From assembly GCA_014359855.1 (NCBI GenBank), contig JACIYQ010000215.1, positions 1-33,502 of the forward strand: a stretch of DNA of 33,502 nucleotides. Reading direction: 5' to 3'. Shown here piece by piece: positions 1-8,300 of the stretch. The position numbers and the translations under genes are program-made. Below the pieces are notes generated by a model, which was not told the DNA's origin, made no database searches, and saw only the letters and a program-made list of their open reading frames with translations. How positions within the stretch are numbered: the stretch's first letter is position 1; every line of letters starts with the position of its first letter. The stretch is from Parvibaculum sp. (lineage in GTDB: Bacteria; Pseudomonadota; Alphaproteobacteria; Parvibaculales; Parvibaculaceae).

Positions 1-366
1 GACATCAACAAGTACTACCTCACCAACAACATCTCCGGTGCATGGGCGGGTTCCTACATCGCCAACACGGAGAAGTGGGAGGCGTTGCCGGAGCATCTGA
101 AGACGCTCTTCAAGCTCACCATCGACAGCTCGCACTACTACCGTCAGCATTGGTACTGGTGGGGTGAGGCGCATTACCGTGTCACCGGCGGCAAGCTCGA
201 ACTTACCACCATTCCCGAGTCCGAGTGGAAGACGGTCGAAGACGAGGCGCTCAAGTTCTGGGATGAGGTTGCCCAGAAGAGTCCGCGCAATGCCAAGGTC
301 GTCGAGATTCTGAAGAAATATGCCGACACCATGCGCAAAGCCGGCGCCCCCTACCGCTACGGCTGA
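1..366 (+). CDS. TRAP transporter substrate-binding protein, DctP family (3' part only)
   Basis: The 5' end lies outside the window; 121 codons remain and end at TGA 364-366. The product would be the periplasmic solute-binding subunit of a tripartite ATP-independent periplasmic (TRAP) transporter, delivering a carboxylate-type ligand to the DctQM membrane subunits. The visible part has the C-terminal features I associate with the DctP family: a hydrophobic WAGSYIAN stretch, the helix LPEHLKTLFK, an aromatic-rich HYYRQHWYWWGE segment and a closing amphipathic helix ending APYRYG. The aromatic pattern resembles the TRAP group annotated for mannitol or chloroaromatic compounds, but the ligand cannot be read from this fragment. 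A strong hairpin follows directly, so this is the last gene of its transcript. Family assignment is recognition from the residues, without an alignment. Confidence 0.8.
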   Translation, partial: DINKYYLTNNISGAWAGSYIANTEKWEALPEHLKTLFKLTIDSSHYYRQHWYWWGEAHYRVTGGKLELTTIPESEWKTVEDEALKFWDEVAQKSPRNAKVVEILKKYADTMRKAGAPYRYG

Positions 367-392
367 TCCGCGAACACTTGCCTCGTTACATG

Positions 393-420
393 TCGGGCTC
401 CGCCGGGAGGCGGAGCCCGA
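393..420 (+). terminator. Hairpin terminator after the TRAP gene
   Basis: A perfect 12-bp stem (393-404 pairs with 409-420, TCGGGCTCCGCC / GGCGGAGCCCGA) closes a 4-nt GGGA loop. It begins 26 bp after the stop codon and is followed by a short T-containing tail (TTGTCGTT) rather than a clean T-run. It probably ends transcription of the TRAP operon. Confidence 0.8.
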
Positions 421-572
421 TTGTCGTTCGAGGCAGTGCCGTCATCCGATCTGACGTCGCGAAACCCTCGCGGCGTCCACATGCTTTTGACAGATAGTAA
501 GGCATTATTATCATCTTCATCAAACGCAGGGCATATCGGCCCGGGCGGCCGCTCATTAGAAGGCGGCGACAG

Positions 573-1247
573 ATGAGGGATGAAATGAGCCGCTGGGACT
601 ACGATTACACGGGCGGCGATTGCAACGGCGATCTCGAAAAGCTGAAGGACAAGCGCGTCGGCATCATCGACACGCAGGGCAGGGGCGTCGAGCGCATCGC
701 CGAAAATGCGGTGGTTGCGAACGGCAAGGAGTACGAGATCGACTGCCTCATCTACGCGACGGGCTTCGAAGTCGGCACCGGCTATACGCGCCGCGCGGGT
801 TTCGAAATCTATGGACGCGGCGGCGAAACGCTCACCGGAAAATGGAAGGAAGGCGTCTCCTCCCTCCACGGCATGCACACGCGCGGCTTTCCGAATTGTT
901 TCATCGTCAGCAATGCGCAGGCGGGCTTCACGGCCAACTATCCGCATATGCTGAACGGGCAGTCGAAGCACCTGTCCTATATCGTCAAGCAATGCATCGA
1001 CCGGCAGGCCCGCATGGTGGAAACGACGCAGGAGGCTGAGGCGGACTGGCTCGACACGGTGCTCAAGGCCTCTGTTTTCAACAAGCGGTTCCTGGAGGAA
1101 TGCACGCCTGACTACAACAACAACGAAGGCAAGCCCTCCGAGGCGGCGATCCGCAACGGCCCCTTCGGTGGCGGGTCCGTTGCCTTCATCAAGATTCTGG
1201 AGGATTGGCGCAGCAGCGGCGATCTGGCGGGCCTGGAATTGCACTGA
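573..1247 (+). pseudogene. Flavin-containing Baeyer-Villiger monooxygenase remnant with an in-frame internal deletion
   Basis: The 224 codons read like a cyclohexanone-monooxygenase-type enzyme. Residues about 5-30 (WDYDYTGGD, then KLKDKRVGII) match the stretch leading into the second nucleotide-binding fold. In intact enzymes KRVGII continues into GTGAT; here it jumps straight to DTQGRGVERIAE, which belongs roughly 200 residues later. From there the sequence runs normally through the conserved YATGFEVGTGY motif (about residues 61-71), GKWKEGVSSLHGMHTRGFPN and the C-terminus. About 170 N-terminal residues with the first FAD-binding GxGxxG are also absent. Family members are usually 550-600 residues, so this cannot be an active oxygenase. 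The reading frame is still open, which suggests recent loss or one clean deletion. An alternative start is ATG 585, preceded by AGGGA. Confidence 0.75.
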
Positions 1248-1362
1248 GCGCCAAGTGTTGACGAACGGGGGAGCGGCGACTAGGTTTCGCCCGCGCAGCC
1301 AAGGCGCGCAGCGCCTCGAGTCGGCCGCCAGGCGGCGGAAACCGGGGCTCTGAACGGCGCAT

Positions 1363-1433
1363 TGGGGGATCGTCTAACGGTAGGACAGCGGACTCTGACT
1401 CCGCCAGTCTAGGTTCGAATCCTAGTCCCCCAG
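1363..1433 (+). tRNA. tRNA-Gln (anticodon CUG)
   Basis: A full cloverleaf can be drawn. The acceptor stem is TGGGGGA (1363-1369) with TCCCCCA (1426-1432). The anticodon stem is GCGGA/TCCGC (1388-1392, 1400-1404) around loop CTCTGAC with anticodon CTG at 1395-1397, reading CAG. The T-stem is CTAGG/CCTAG (1409-1413, 1421-1425) around TTCGAAT. The discriminator base is G1433 and CCA is encoded at 1434-1436. A broken integrase follows immediately, as expected if the 3' end of this tRNA once served as an attachment site. Confidence 0.97.
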
Positions 1434-1451
1434 CCAAACCCCGTTAAGTCA

Positions 1452-1981
1452 TTGATAACAAAAGGATTTTTGGCATCACTGCCGCCTGTGACACGCAGGC
1501 GCTACTTCGTCGACCTTGTTGGCGACAAGCAAATGCAAGACCTGACGCCAGAGGACGGGCAGAAATTCGCGAGCCAACTGCTCCGTGTGCCGCGCGACTA
1601 TGGAAAGGGCCTCTATCGCTGCATGACGCCCCGCCAGGCGGTTGCCTTGCGGATCGTCTCGAACGGGAAATCGCCGCCGCTGACAGCGACCAGCAGTTGA
1701 TCGCCGTCGAATCGCACCGCATCACCGCCGCAGAAACGCGTCGGAAAGTCGAACGCATCCAGGCGACCTATGACCGGCGCTTGAAATCGAAGGCGGCGAT
1801 CCGCGAAGTACCTGTTCATTCGACGCTGATTGCGCTCGGTCTGCGCGACTTCGTCGACGGGTTTCCGGGCAAGGCGCCGCTCTTTCCGGATTTGCGGCCG
1901 ACGGGCGCCTACAAAGAGTTTGGCGAGCAACTCGGAAAATGGTTCCGGACCTACCGGCAGGCGCGCGGTCTTTATAGGTAG
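1452..1981 (+). pseudogene. Phage-type tyrosine integrase remnant next to tRNA-Gln
   Basis: Two overlapping pieces in different frames make up a decayed site-specific recombinase. The first (frame of 1452) has an N-terminal core-binding-like segment with RRYFVDLVGDK, DLTPEDGQKFASQLLRVP and DYGKG. The second (frame of 1697, readable from about 1648) continues LADRLEREIAAADSDQQ and reaches KAAIREVPVHSTLIALG, which resembles the pre-HxxR beta strands of integrases. One missing G near 1648-1650 explains the frame change. The central block with the first catalytic Arg and the C-terminal HxxR and Tyr boxes are absent, so it cannot recombine DNA. It lies on the same strand, 16 bp beyond the tRNA CCA, the usual arrangement for an element integrated in a tRNA gene. 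Confidence 0.6.
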
Positions 1982-2022
1982 CTCCAAGCCGCTGATAAGT
2001 TCCCTCAAATTCCAGCGGAACG

Positions 2023-2247
2023 TCAGAGTCTCGGGCGATGTCTACGACGCACCTTGATCAGGGTTATCTTTTTTGAGGTAGCTTCTCTTCCAAATGGCCA
2101 AAGGGCTAGGGATGCCAGATTAAGGCACGCGCGTGCCCATGGAAGTCCAATCACTGTTACGGCCATGATGACCGCAGCAAAAAGCCAACCGATCGCTAAT
2201 ACGAGACCGCCAAACAGGAACCAAACTAGATTGAGGATCGGAGCCAT
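2023..2247 (-). CDS. Small YccF-domain (DUF307) inner-membrane protein
   Basis: About 74 residues from ATG 2247, preceded at 6 nt by GGAAGGA, which favours this start over the longer GTG 2289 reading. The protein begins MAPILNLVWFLFGGLVLAIG, followed by a second hydrophobic segment WLFAAVIMAVTVIGLPWARAC and a short cytoplasmic tail with LASLALWPFGREA. This pattern (NLVWFLFGG, TVIGLPWA, LALWPFGRE) is that of the YccF or DUF307 inner-membrane component domain, which has two membrane spans. E. coli YccF carries two such units in about 148 residues; this protein has one. The biochemical role of the family is unknown. It sits between an integrase remnant and a murJ remnant and may have come with the lost element. 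Confidence 0.7.
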   Translation of the reverse strand: MAPILNLVWFLFGGLVLAIGWLFAAVIMAVTVIGLPWARACLNLASLALWPFGREATSKKITLIKVRRRHRPRL

Positions 2248-2436
2248 CGCCATTCCTTCCGCTAATGCGTAGTGAAACCCGAGGTTCACATTCCGCCGGT
2301 TAATAAAGCGTATCGATCATATGGCTCTACCAGAATTGACCTGAGCCCCAAGTTTCATTCAGACTGAAGTGGAATCCGTTGAACCCCGAACTTTCCACAA
2401 TTTTGGTCCAGCTGAGCTGCTGAGGAATGAGTCTCG

Positions 2437-2688
2437 ATGGGAGTGGGGAGCGCGGACACGGCGGCGACATCGCGCGCCCTCGTCATCTGCGTGGCAGGCC
2501 TTCCCGCCTTCGCCCTCATCAAGGTTTTCCAGCCGGGCTTCTTCGCGAGAGAAGACACGAAGACGCCGCTGCGCTTCGCCGCGCTGGCCGCCTTGATCGC
2601 GGGCGGCATCATCGTCTATTTCTCCCTCTGCCAGATCACCGGCGCCATCCGCCTCGCCGACCTCCGCCGCGCCTTCACGCGGAGCTGA
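2437..2688 (+). pseudogene. murJ: murJ (lipid II flippase) remnant with the middle deleted
   Basis: The 83-codon frame contains LPAFALIKVFQPGFFAREDT followed by KTPLRFAA, a signature I associate with MurJ/MviN, the inner-membrane flippase that exports lipid II for peptidoglycan synthesis. Intact MurJ has about 500 residues and 14 membrane helices, and this motif lies past the middle. Here it is followed almost at once by a hydrophobic segment and IRLADLRRAFTRS, which resembles the natural C-terminus, so most of the protein between is gone without loss of frame. The N-terminal half is also missing. MurJ is normally essential, so an intact copy should exist elsewhere. The fragment ends 89 bp before the histidine kinase gene and has no visible function. 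Confidence 0.7.
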
Positions 2689-2777
2689 GGCCGGTCCTTC
2701 CCTTCATCATTGACAGGGGGCCGCCGCGCGGGCTGGGATAGCCGTTCAAATGGCGCAAGAGGGGAAGGGGGGCCGTC

Positions 2778-4571
2778 ATGCTGAAGGAACGGCTCCATGC
2801 CGTGGGTCACGCCGAGAAGTGGCAACTCGACTATCTCTTCGATCTGAGCTTTCAGGCCTGGCTCGTCCATATCGGCGTCGTCACGGCAACGGTTGCGCTT
2901 CTCGTCTATGCCTGGCCGGGCGAGGCCTGGCCATGGGTCTGGTATGCCGCCATCTGCGGTCTTTCCGCCGCGCTTGCCGCCCTCGCATGGCGCTACACGC
3001 ATGACCGCCCGGCGGACGAGGACGCCGCCCGGCCCTATGGCGTGGCGCATACCGCGCTCACCTTCTTCGTCGGCATAAGCTGGGGTCTCGGGGCCTTCGG
3101 CGCGGCGACGGGCGATTTCCATCACCTGCTGGTTTACTCGCTGGCCCTTGGCGGCACCGCGCTCGGCGCGGTCTCCTCGCAACATGCGCTGCCGCGCTCC
3201 TGCTTCATCAGCCTCTGGACGTCCGTGCCGCTGCTTGGCCTCGCGCATCTCTACCGCGATTCCAGTTTTTTGGGCGTGACGGTCATGGCAATGATCCTGC
3301 TTTATGCAGGTGTTCTCTCGATCCTCGGCTTCCGCATGTTGCGCTTCATGACGGCCAACGTGACGCTTACGCGCTCGCTCGACGGCAAGCTTGCCGAGAT
3401 CACCGGAATGGCGGCGGAACTTGAAGAAGCCCGCCGGGAGGCGGTGGAGGCGAACCTCTCGAAATCCCGCTTCCTCGCTCATGCGAGCCACGATCTGCGC
3501 CAGCCGGTACATGCCATCGGCCTCTTTACTGCCTGTTTGCGCGACCTGCGGCTCGACGGCGAGGTGCGGCAGCATGTCGTCAGCATCGACAATGCGGCCC
3601 GCTCCGTGAGCCGCCTGCTCGGCTCGCTCCTCGATATTTCGCGTCTCGATGTCGGCGGCATCGTGCCCCAGCCCGAGCGCATCTCTCTCGACGATGTGCT
3701 GCAAGGCATTGGCGGGCAGAACGCGGACGCCTTGCGCGAGAGCGGCTGCACACTCGTGCTGGAGCCGTCCGGCATCTTCGTGTCGGTGGACCCGGCCCTG
3801 TTCTCCACCATGATCCAGAACCTCCTGTCCAATGCGCAGAAATATGCGCGAGGCGCGACGGTTCGGATAACCGCCCGCACCGATGGCGAGGACCGCGCGG
3901 TCCTCGAGGTCGCGGATGACGGACCGGGCATCGGGGAGGCCGATCTCCGCCATATCTTCGATGAATTCTACCGCGCCGAAAACGATGCGCGGCACAGGGA
4001 AGAAGGTTTGGGTCTCGGCCTCGCCATTGTCCGCCGCCTTGGCGGGCTCATGGGGCTCGATGTCGGCATCGTCTCCGCCGAAGGACGCGGCACCGCGGTT
4101 CGCATCGCCGGTCTTCCCGTCGTGGAGCCGGGCGCTGTCTCCGCCCCGCGCGCCCATCGCCAGCATCCGCTCACCGGCCTTGCCGTCTGCGTCATCGACG
4201 ACGATCCCGAAGTGCTCGCCGCCACTGCGACGCTCCTGCGCCGCTGGGGCTGCGAGGTCATGGAGTTCGGCGGCCTGCCGCAGGAAGCCGCCGGATGCGA
4301 TGCGATCGTCAGCGATTTCGATCTCGGTGGCCCGCTGGACGGGCTCGGTGTCGTCGCACGGATACGCGAGATGGAGGGCTGGCCCGTGCCTGCCGCCATC
4401 CTCACGGGCCGCTCCGAGCCGGAAACGCTGGCGCATCTCGCCCGCTCCGGCATTCCCTTCCTGCGAAAGCCCGCGCATCCCGCCGAACTGCGCGCGCTCC
4501 TGACCGGCTTCGCGCTTGGCGATGAAGCAAAGGAAGACGAAGCGAAGGAAGACGAAGCAACCGCTTCCTGA
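2778..4571 (+). CDS. Membrane-bound hybrid sensor histidine kinase with C-terminal receiver domain
   Basis: The 597-residue protein has about six hydrophobic segments between residues 28 and 190, then a short coiled linker (about 195-228) and a HisKA domain with phosphoacceptor His238 in ASHDLRQP. The ATPase domain shows the N box (NLLSNAQKY, Asn352), G1 (DDGPGIG, 380-386), F box (FDEFYR, 394-399) and G2 (GLGLGLAI, 410-417). A receiver domain starts near 468, with acidic residues Asp474-Asp476, likely phospho-Asp513, Thr543 and Lys564. The sequence ends in a charged GDEAKEDEAKEDEA tail. All catalytic motifs are present, so it should autophosphorylate and pass phosphate internally. The sensed signal is unknown. 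It converges, 4 bp apart, with the response-regulator gene at 4576-5223, its likely partner. The start is ATG 2778, with GGGGAAGGGGGG upstream. Confidence 0.92.
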   Translation: MLKERLHAVGHAEKWQLDYLFDLSFQAWLVHIGVVTATVALLVYAWPGEAWPWVWYAAICGLSAALAALAWRYTHDRPADEDAARPYGVAHTALTFFVGISWGLGAFGAATGDFHHLLVYSLALGGTALGAVSSQHALPRSCFISLWTSVPLLGLAHLYRDSSFLGVTVMAMILLYAGVLSILGFRMLRFMTANVTLTRSLDGKLAEITGMAAELEEARREAVEANLSKSRFLAHASHDLRQPVHAIGLFTACLRDLRLDGEVRQHVVSIDNAARSVSRLLGSLLDISRLDVGGIVPQPERISLDDVLQGIGGQNADALRESGCTLVLEPSGIFVSVDPALFSTMIQNLLSNAQKYARGATVRITARTDGEDRAVLEVADDGPGIGEADLRHIFDEFYRAENDARHREEGLGLGLAIVRRLGGLMGLDVGIVSAEGRGTAVRIAGLPVVEPGAVSAPRAHRQHPLTGLAVCVIDDDPEVLAATATLLRRWGCEVMEFGGLPQEAAGCDAIVSDFDLGGPLDGLGVVARIREMEGWPVPAAILTGRSEPETLAHLARSGIPFLRKPAHPAELRALLTGFALGDEAKEDEAKEDEATAS

Positions 4572-4575
4572 CCGT

Positions 4576-5223
4576 TCAGAGCAGCTTCACCGCCACGCCC
4601 GCGGCCGCCGCGCGGCTCGCGACGCCGAGTGTCCTCAGCAGCGCCGACACATGCATCCGCGCCGTCACCGGCGAGATACCGAGCTGGCGCCCGATCTCCT
4701 TGTTGGTCATGCCGGTGGCGACGAGCCGCAGCACTTCGCGCTGGCGCGGCGAAAGCTGCACCTCGCTTTCCCCCGTCCCCATGCTCGCGCCCATGCCAGC
4801 CCGGACGGCCGGTGTCGGCAGATGCGCCGCCGCCGGCCTCACCACGATCTCGCCGCCATGGATCGCGGCAATCGCCTCGGCGATCTCCTCCGGCGGCACG
4901 GCCTTGCCGACAAAGCCGTCCGCGCCCGCCGCCATCACCGCGCCGATGGTTTCCCTGTCATCGGCCATGGAGACGATGGCGAGCGTCGCGCGCGGGAATT
5001 GCCGCCGCAGCATGCCGATGGACTGGTCGGGCACGAAGCCGGGAAACAGCAGGTCGAGCACGAACATGTCCGGCGCCTTGCCGTCCCGGGCCGCCGCCAG
5101 CACCTCCTCGAACGACCCCGCCTCGCATATCTCCGCGCCGGGGCAGGCCCTGCCGAGAATATGCCGCATCCCCATCCGGAACACCGGATGATCGTCGGCC
5201 ACGATGATGCGTTCCTCGGCCAA
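4576..5223 (-). CDS. NarL/FixJ-type response regulator with LuxR HTH
   Basis: A two-domain transcription factor. Counting from TTG 5223, the receiver domain has Asp10/Asp11 (IIVADDHPV), phosphoacceptor Asp57 ([10 protein letters not shown]), Ser85 in the Thr/Ser position and Lys107 (GFVGKAV). The linker runs about residues 125-155, and a LuxR-type HTH covers 157-215 ([20 protein letters not shown], then IGRQLGIS). I chose TTG 5223 because GGGAGA lies about 10 nt upstream and the protein then starts directly with the receiver fold. A longer ATG reading from 5289 would run into the palindrome at 5284-5311. Its tail-to-tail position beside the hybrid kinase and head-to-head position with the autotransporter suggest it relays the kinase signal and may control the autotransporter; both points are inference. 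Confidence 0.88.
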   Translation of the reverse strand: MAEERIIVADDHPVFRMGMRHILGRACPGAEICEAGSFEEVLAAARDGKAPDMFVLDLLFPGFVPDQSIGMLRRQFPRATLAIVSMADDRETIGAVMAAGADGFVGKAVPPEEIAEAIAAIHGGEIVVRPAAAHLPTPAVRAGMGASMGTGESEVQLSPRQREVLRLVATGMTNKEIGRQLGISPVTARMHVSALLRTLGVASRAAAAGVAVKLL

Positions 5224-5283
5224 GCGCCCGCGTCTCCCTGAATTGGCGGCCTCTTGCCGGAGTCTATCCCCCGGCAGGGTTAA

Positions 5284-5311
5284 TGACACCTGTACATCTG
5301 TACATCTGTCA
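5284..5311. promoter_or_regulatory. Palindromic operator candidate between regulator and autotransporter
   Basis: Symmetric about 5297.5: outer arms TGACA (5284-5288) and TGTCA (5307-5311) enclose two TGTACA boxes (5291-5296, 5299-5304) separated by TC. The inner part is also a tandem of the 8-mer TGTACATC. It lies in the 176-bp space between the divergent LuxR-type regulator and the autotransporter, about 90 bp before the latter's start. Nested dyads of this kind are typical of dimeric regulator sites; no binding has been shown and the bound protein is inferred. Confidence 0.5.
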
Positions 5312-5399
5312 CCCGGTGTGCCGCAGCGCCAAAATTCCGTCGGCTTGTTTTGAGGAAAGGCCGGCGCTGACGCACCGGCGCGCCGCCAGGGGGAAAAAG

Positions 5400-8300
5400 A
5401 TGAACAGGTTCTACCGCCACATCTGGTCGAAGACGCTCGGACAAGCGATTGTCGTGCCCGAATGTGCCGGGGGCGGCGCCGGACGCAAGGCGGGCAGGCG
5501 GAGAGGCGGGAGCCTTGTTGCCTTGGCGCTCATTCTGGCAACTGCGCCGGGCAGCGGCGCAATCGCCGATACGGCCTGGACCAATGCCGGGGGCGACGGC
5601 GACTGGCACAATGCGGCCAACTGGTCGAATGGCGTTCCTTCGAACACCGGCAATCGCGCCTATATCACCGGCCCCGGCACAGCCACCATCTCGCAGGCGG
5701 CCTCCGGCGAGAACTGGACAAGGGTTGGCTACGGCGGCGGCAACAGCGGCGCGATAAGCGTCGGCGATGGAGGCAGCCTCACGGCCGGCTGCTGCTTCTA
5801 TCTCGGCGCCAATGGCGGCACCGGCACCATGACAGTGAGCGGCACGGGCACGGTCACCACGCCCGACATCTTCATGGTCGGCGATTACGGCTCCACAGGC
5901 CATCTCACCATCGAGAATGGCGGCACGGTCAACAGCGGCTCAAATACATTCGTAGGCCGCTGGGATGGTTCCACCGGATTCGCGACGGTAACGGGTCAGG
6001 ATTCTGTCTGGAACACGAGTTGGAATCTGACACTTGCAGGCGAATCGCCATCCAGCGCCACCGCCTATGGTGAGTTGACAATCTCCGATGGCGGCCTGGT
6101 GCGCGTGAACAGCGGCAATAGTGCGCTTAGGATCGGGTATGCGGCCGATTCGACCGGTCTGCTCAATATCGGCGCTGCCGAGGGTAACCTTGCGGCGGCG
6201 GCAGGCATGCTTCAAGCAAGCTCTGCGGTGTTTGGTGCAGGCAACAGCTCGATCGTCTTCAATCACACCGATCCTGGATACATCTTCTCGACCCCGATTT
6301 CCGGCAATGGCGAAGTACGCCAGCTCGCGGGCACCACCAGCCTCACCGGCTCGAACAGCTGGTCGGGCAGCACCGTGGTCGAAGGCGGCGTGCTGCGTGC
6401 GGGCGGCGCAAGCGGCTTGTCGGGCAATGCCACCTACGAGGTGAATGGCGGCACGCTCGACCTCAATGATTTCAATCTTTCCATGTCCGCGCTTTCAGGA
6501 ACGGGCGGCGAGGTCGATCTCGGCAGCGCGTCGCTGGCTGCCGGCAGCGGCAATACGGATACGTCTTTTGCGGGCGTGATCAAGGGCACGGGCGGTTTTG
6601 AAAAGACCGGTACCGGTACCTTGACGCTGACAGGCGCCAACAGCTGGACGGGCGGCACCACAATCTCCGGCGGCATGCTTGCCGGCAACACGACGAGCCT
6701 TGTGGGCGATATCCTCAACAATGCGACCCTTGCCTTCGATCAATCCGTGGATGGCAGTTTCTCCGGCGCTGTCTCCGGCACCGGCAGCCTTGTGAAGCTC
6801 GGCAACGGCGTGCTCACCCTCACCGGTACCAATAGCTATGGGGGCGGCACCACGGTTTCCGCCGGCACACTGCGCGCGGGCAATGCGACGGCTTTCGTCG
6901 CCGGCACGGCTTATACCGTCAATGGCGGCACGCTCGATTTCAACGATTTCAGCCGCACCATCGCGGCCCTCTCGGGCACGGGCGGCACGGTCGATCTCGG
7001 CAGCGCGACGCTGACTGTCGATCAGAGCGTGAACACCGTCTTCGCGGGCGCGATCGGCGGCAGCGGCGGCCTGGTCAAATCCGGCGCGGGAACGCTGTCC
7101 CTCACAGGCGCCAGCGTCTGGACCGGCAACACGTCGGTCGATGCCGGCACGCTCGGCATCACGGACGGCGGCACGGTCTCGAACACTTTCGGCTATATCG
7201 GCGCTTCGGCCGGCGGCACCGGCGAAGTCACGGTCGATGGCGCGGATTCCATCTGGACCAACAGCGGTGAGCTCATTGTCGGCCTTTCCGGCACCGGCAC
7301 GCTCGGCATCACGGGCGGCGGCACGGTCTCGAACACCACCGGCTATATTGGTAACTACGCCACAGGCACCGGCGAAGTGACGGTCGATGGCGCGGGTTCC
7401 ACCTGGACCAACAGCGGCGACCTCAATGTCGGCAGGTTCGGCACCGGCACGCTCGGCATCACGGGCGGCGGCGGCGTTTCCAACACCTTCGCCAGAATTG
7501 GCACTACGGCCGGCGGCACCGGCGAAGTCACGGTCGATGGCGCGGACTCGGCCTGGACCAACTCAAGCTACCTCACTGTCGGCTATTTAGGCACCGGCAC
7601 GCTCGGCATCGCCGGCGGCGGCACGGTCTCGAACACCTCGGGCATTATCGGCTCCGACTCCGGCACCGGCGAAGTCACGGTTTCCGGCGCGGATTCCACC
7701 TGGACCAACAGCAACAACCTCAATGTCGGCTCTTCCGGCACCGGCACGCTCGGCATCGCCGGCGGCGGCACGGTCTCAAACACCATCGGTACTGTCGGCC
7801 ACACGGCGGGCAGCACCGGCGGCGTCACGGTCGATGGCGCGGGCTCCACCTGGACCAACAGCAACAACCTCGTTGTCGGCAATTCCGGCACCGGCACGCT
7901 CGGCATCGCCGGCGGCGGCATGGTCTCGAACACTATCGGCCTTATCGGCCGTAACAGCGGCGGCACCGGCGACGTCACGGTCGATGGCGCGGATTCCACC
8001 TGGACCAACAGCGATCAGCTCATTGTCGGCAATTCCGGCACCGGCACGCTCGGCATCACGGGCGGCGGCAGGGTCTCGAACACCTCGGAGGGCTATATTG
8101 GCGCTTCGGCCGGCGGCACCGGCGAAGTCACGGTTTCCGGCGCGGGTTCCACCTGGACCAACAGCGACGAACTCTATGTCGGCGCTTACGGCACCGGCAC
8201 GCTCGGCATCACGGGCGGCGGCACGGTCTCGAACACCTGGCAGAGCTATATCGGCGCTTGGGCCGGCAGCACCGGCGACGTCACGGTCGATGGCGCGGAT

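Noticed and set aside
2355-2612. 85-codon minus-strand frame opposite the murJ scrap
   Set aside because: Antisense to recognisable MurJ residues, with no motif of its own.
2616-4478. 620-codon open frame on the minus strand
   Set aside because: It is the antisense of the hybrid kinase, is rich in Arg/Ala/Glu without any motif, and exists because GC-rich coding DNA has few stops in that frame.
5283-5399. Upstream in-frame start for the autotransporter
   Set aside because: It lacks a ribosome site, would translate the palindrome, and would bury the ESPR motif that must be N-terminal.
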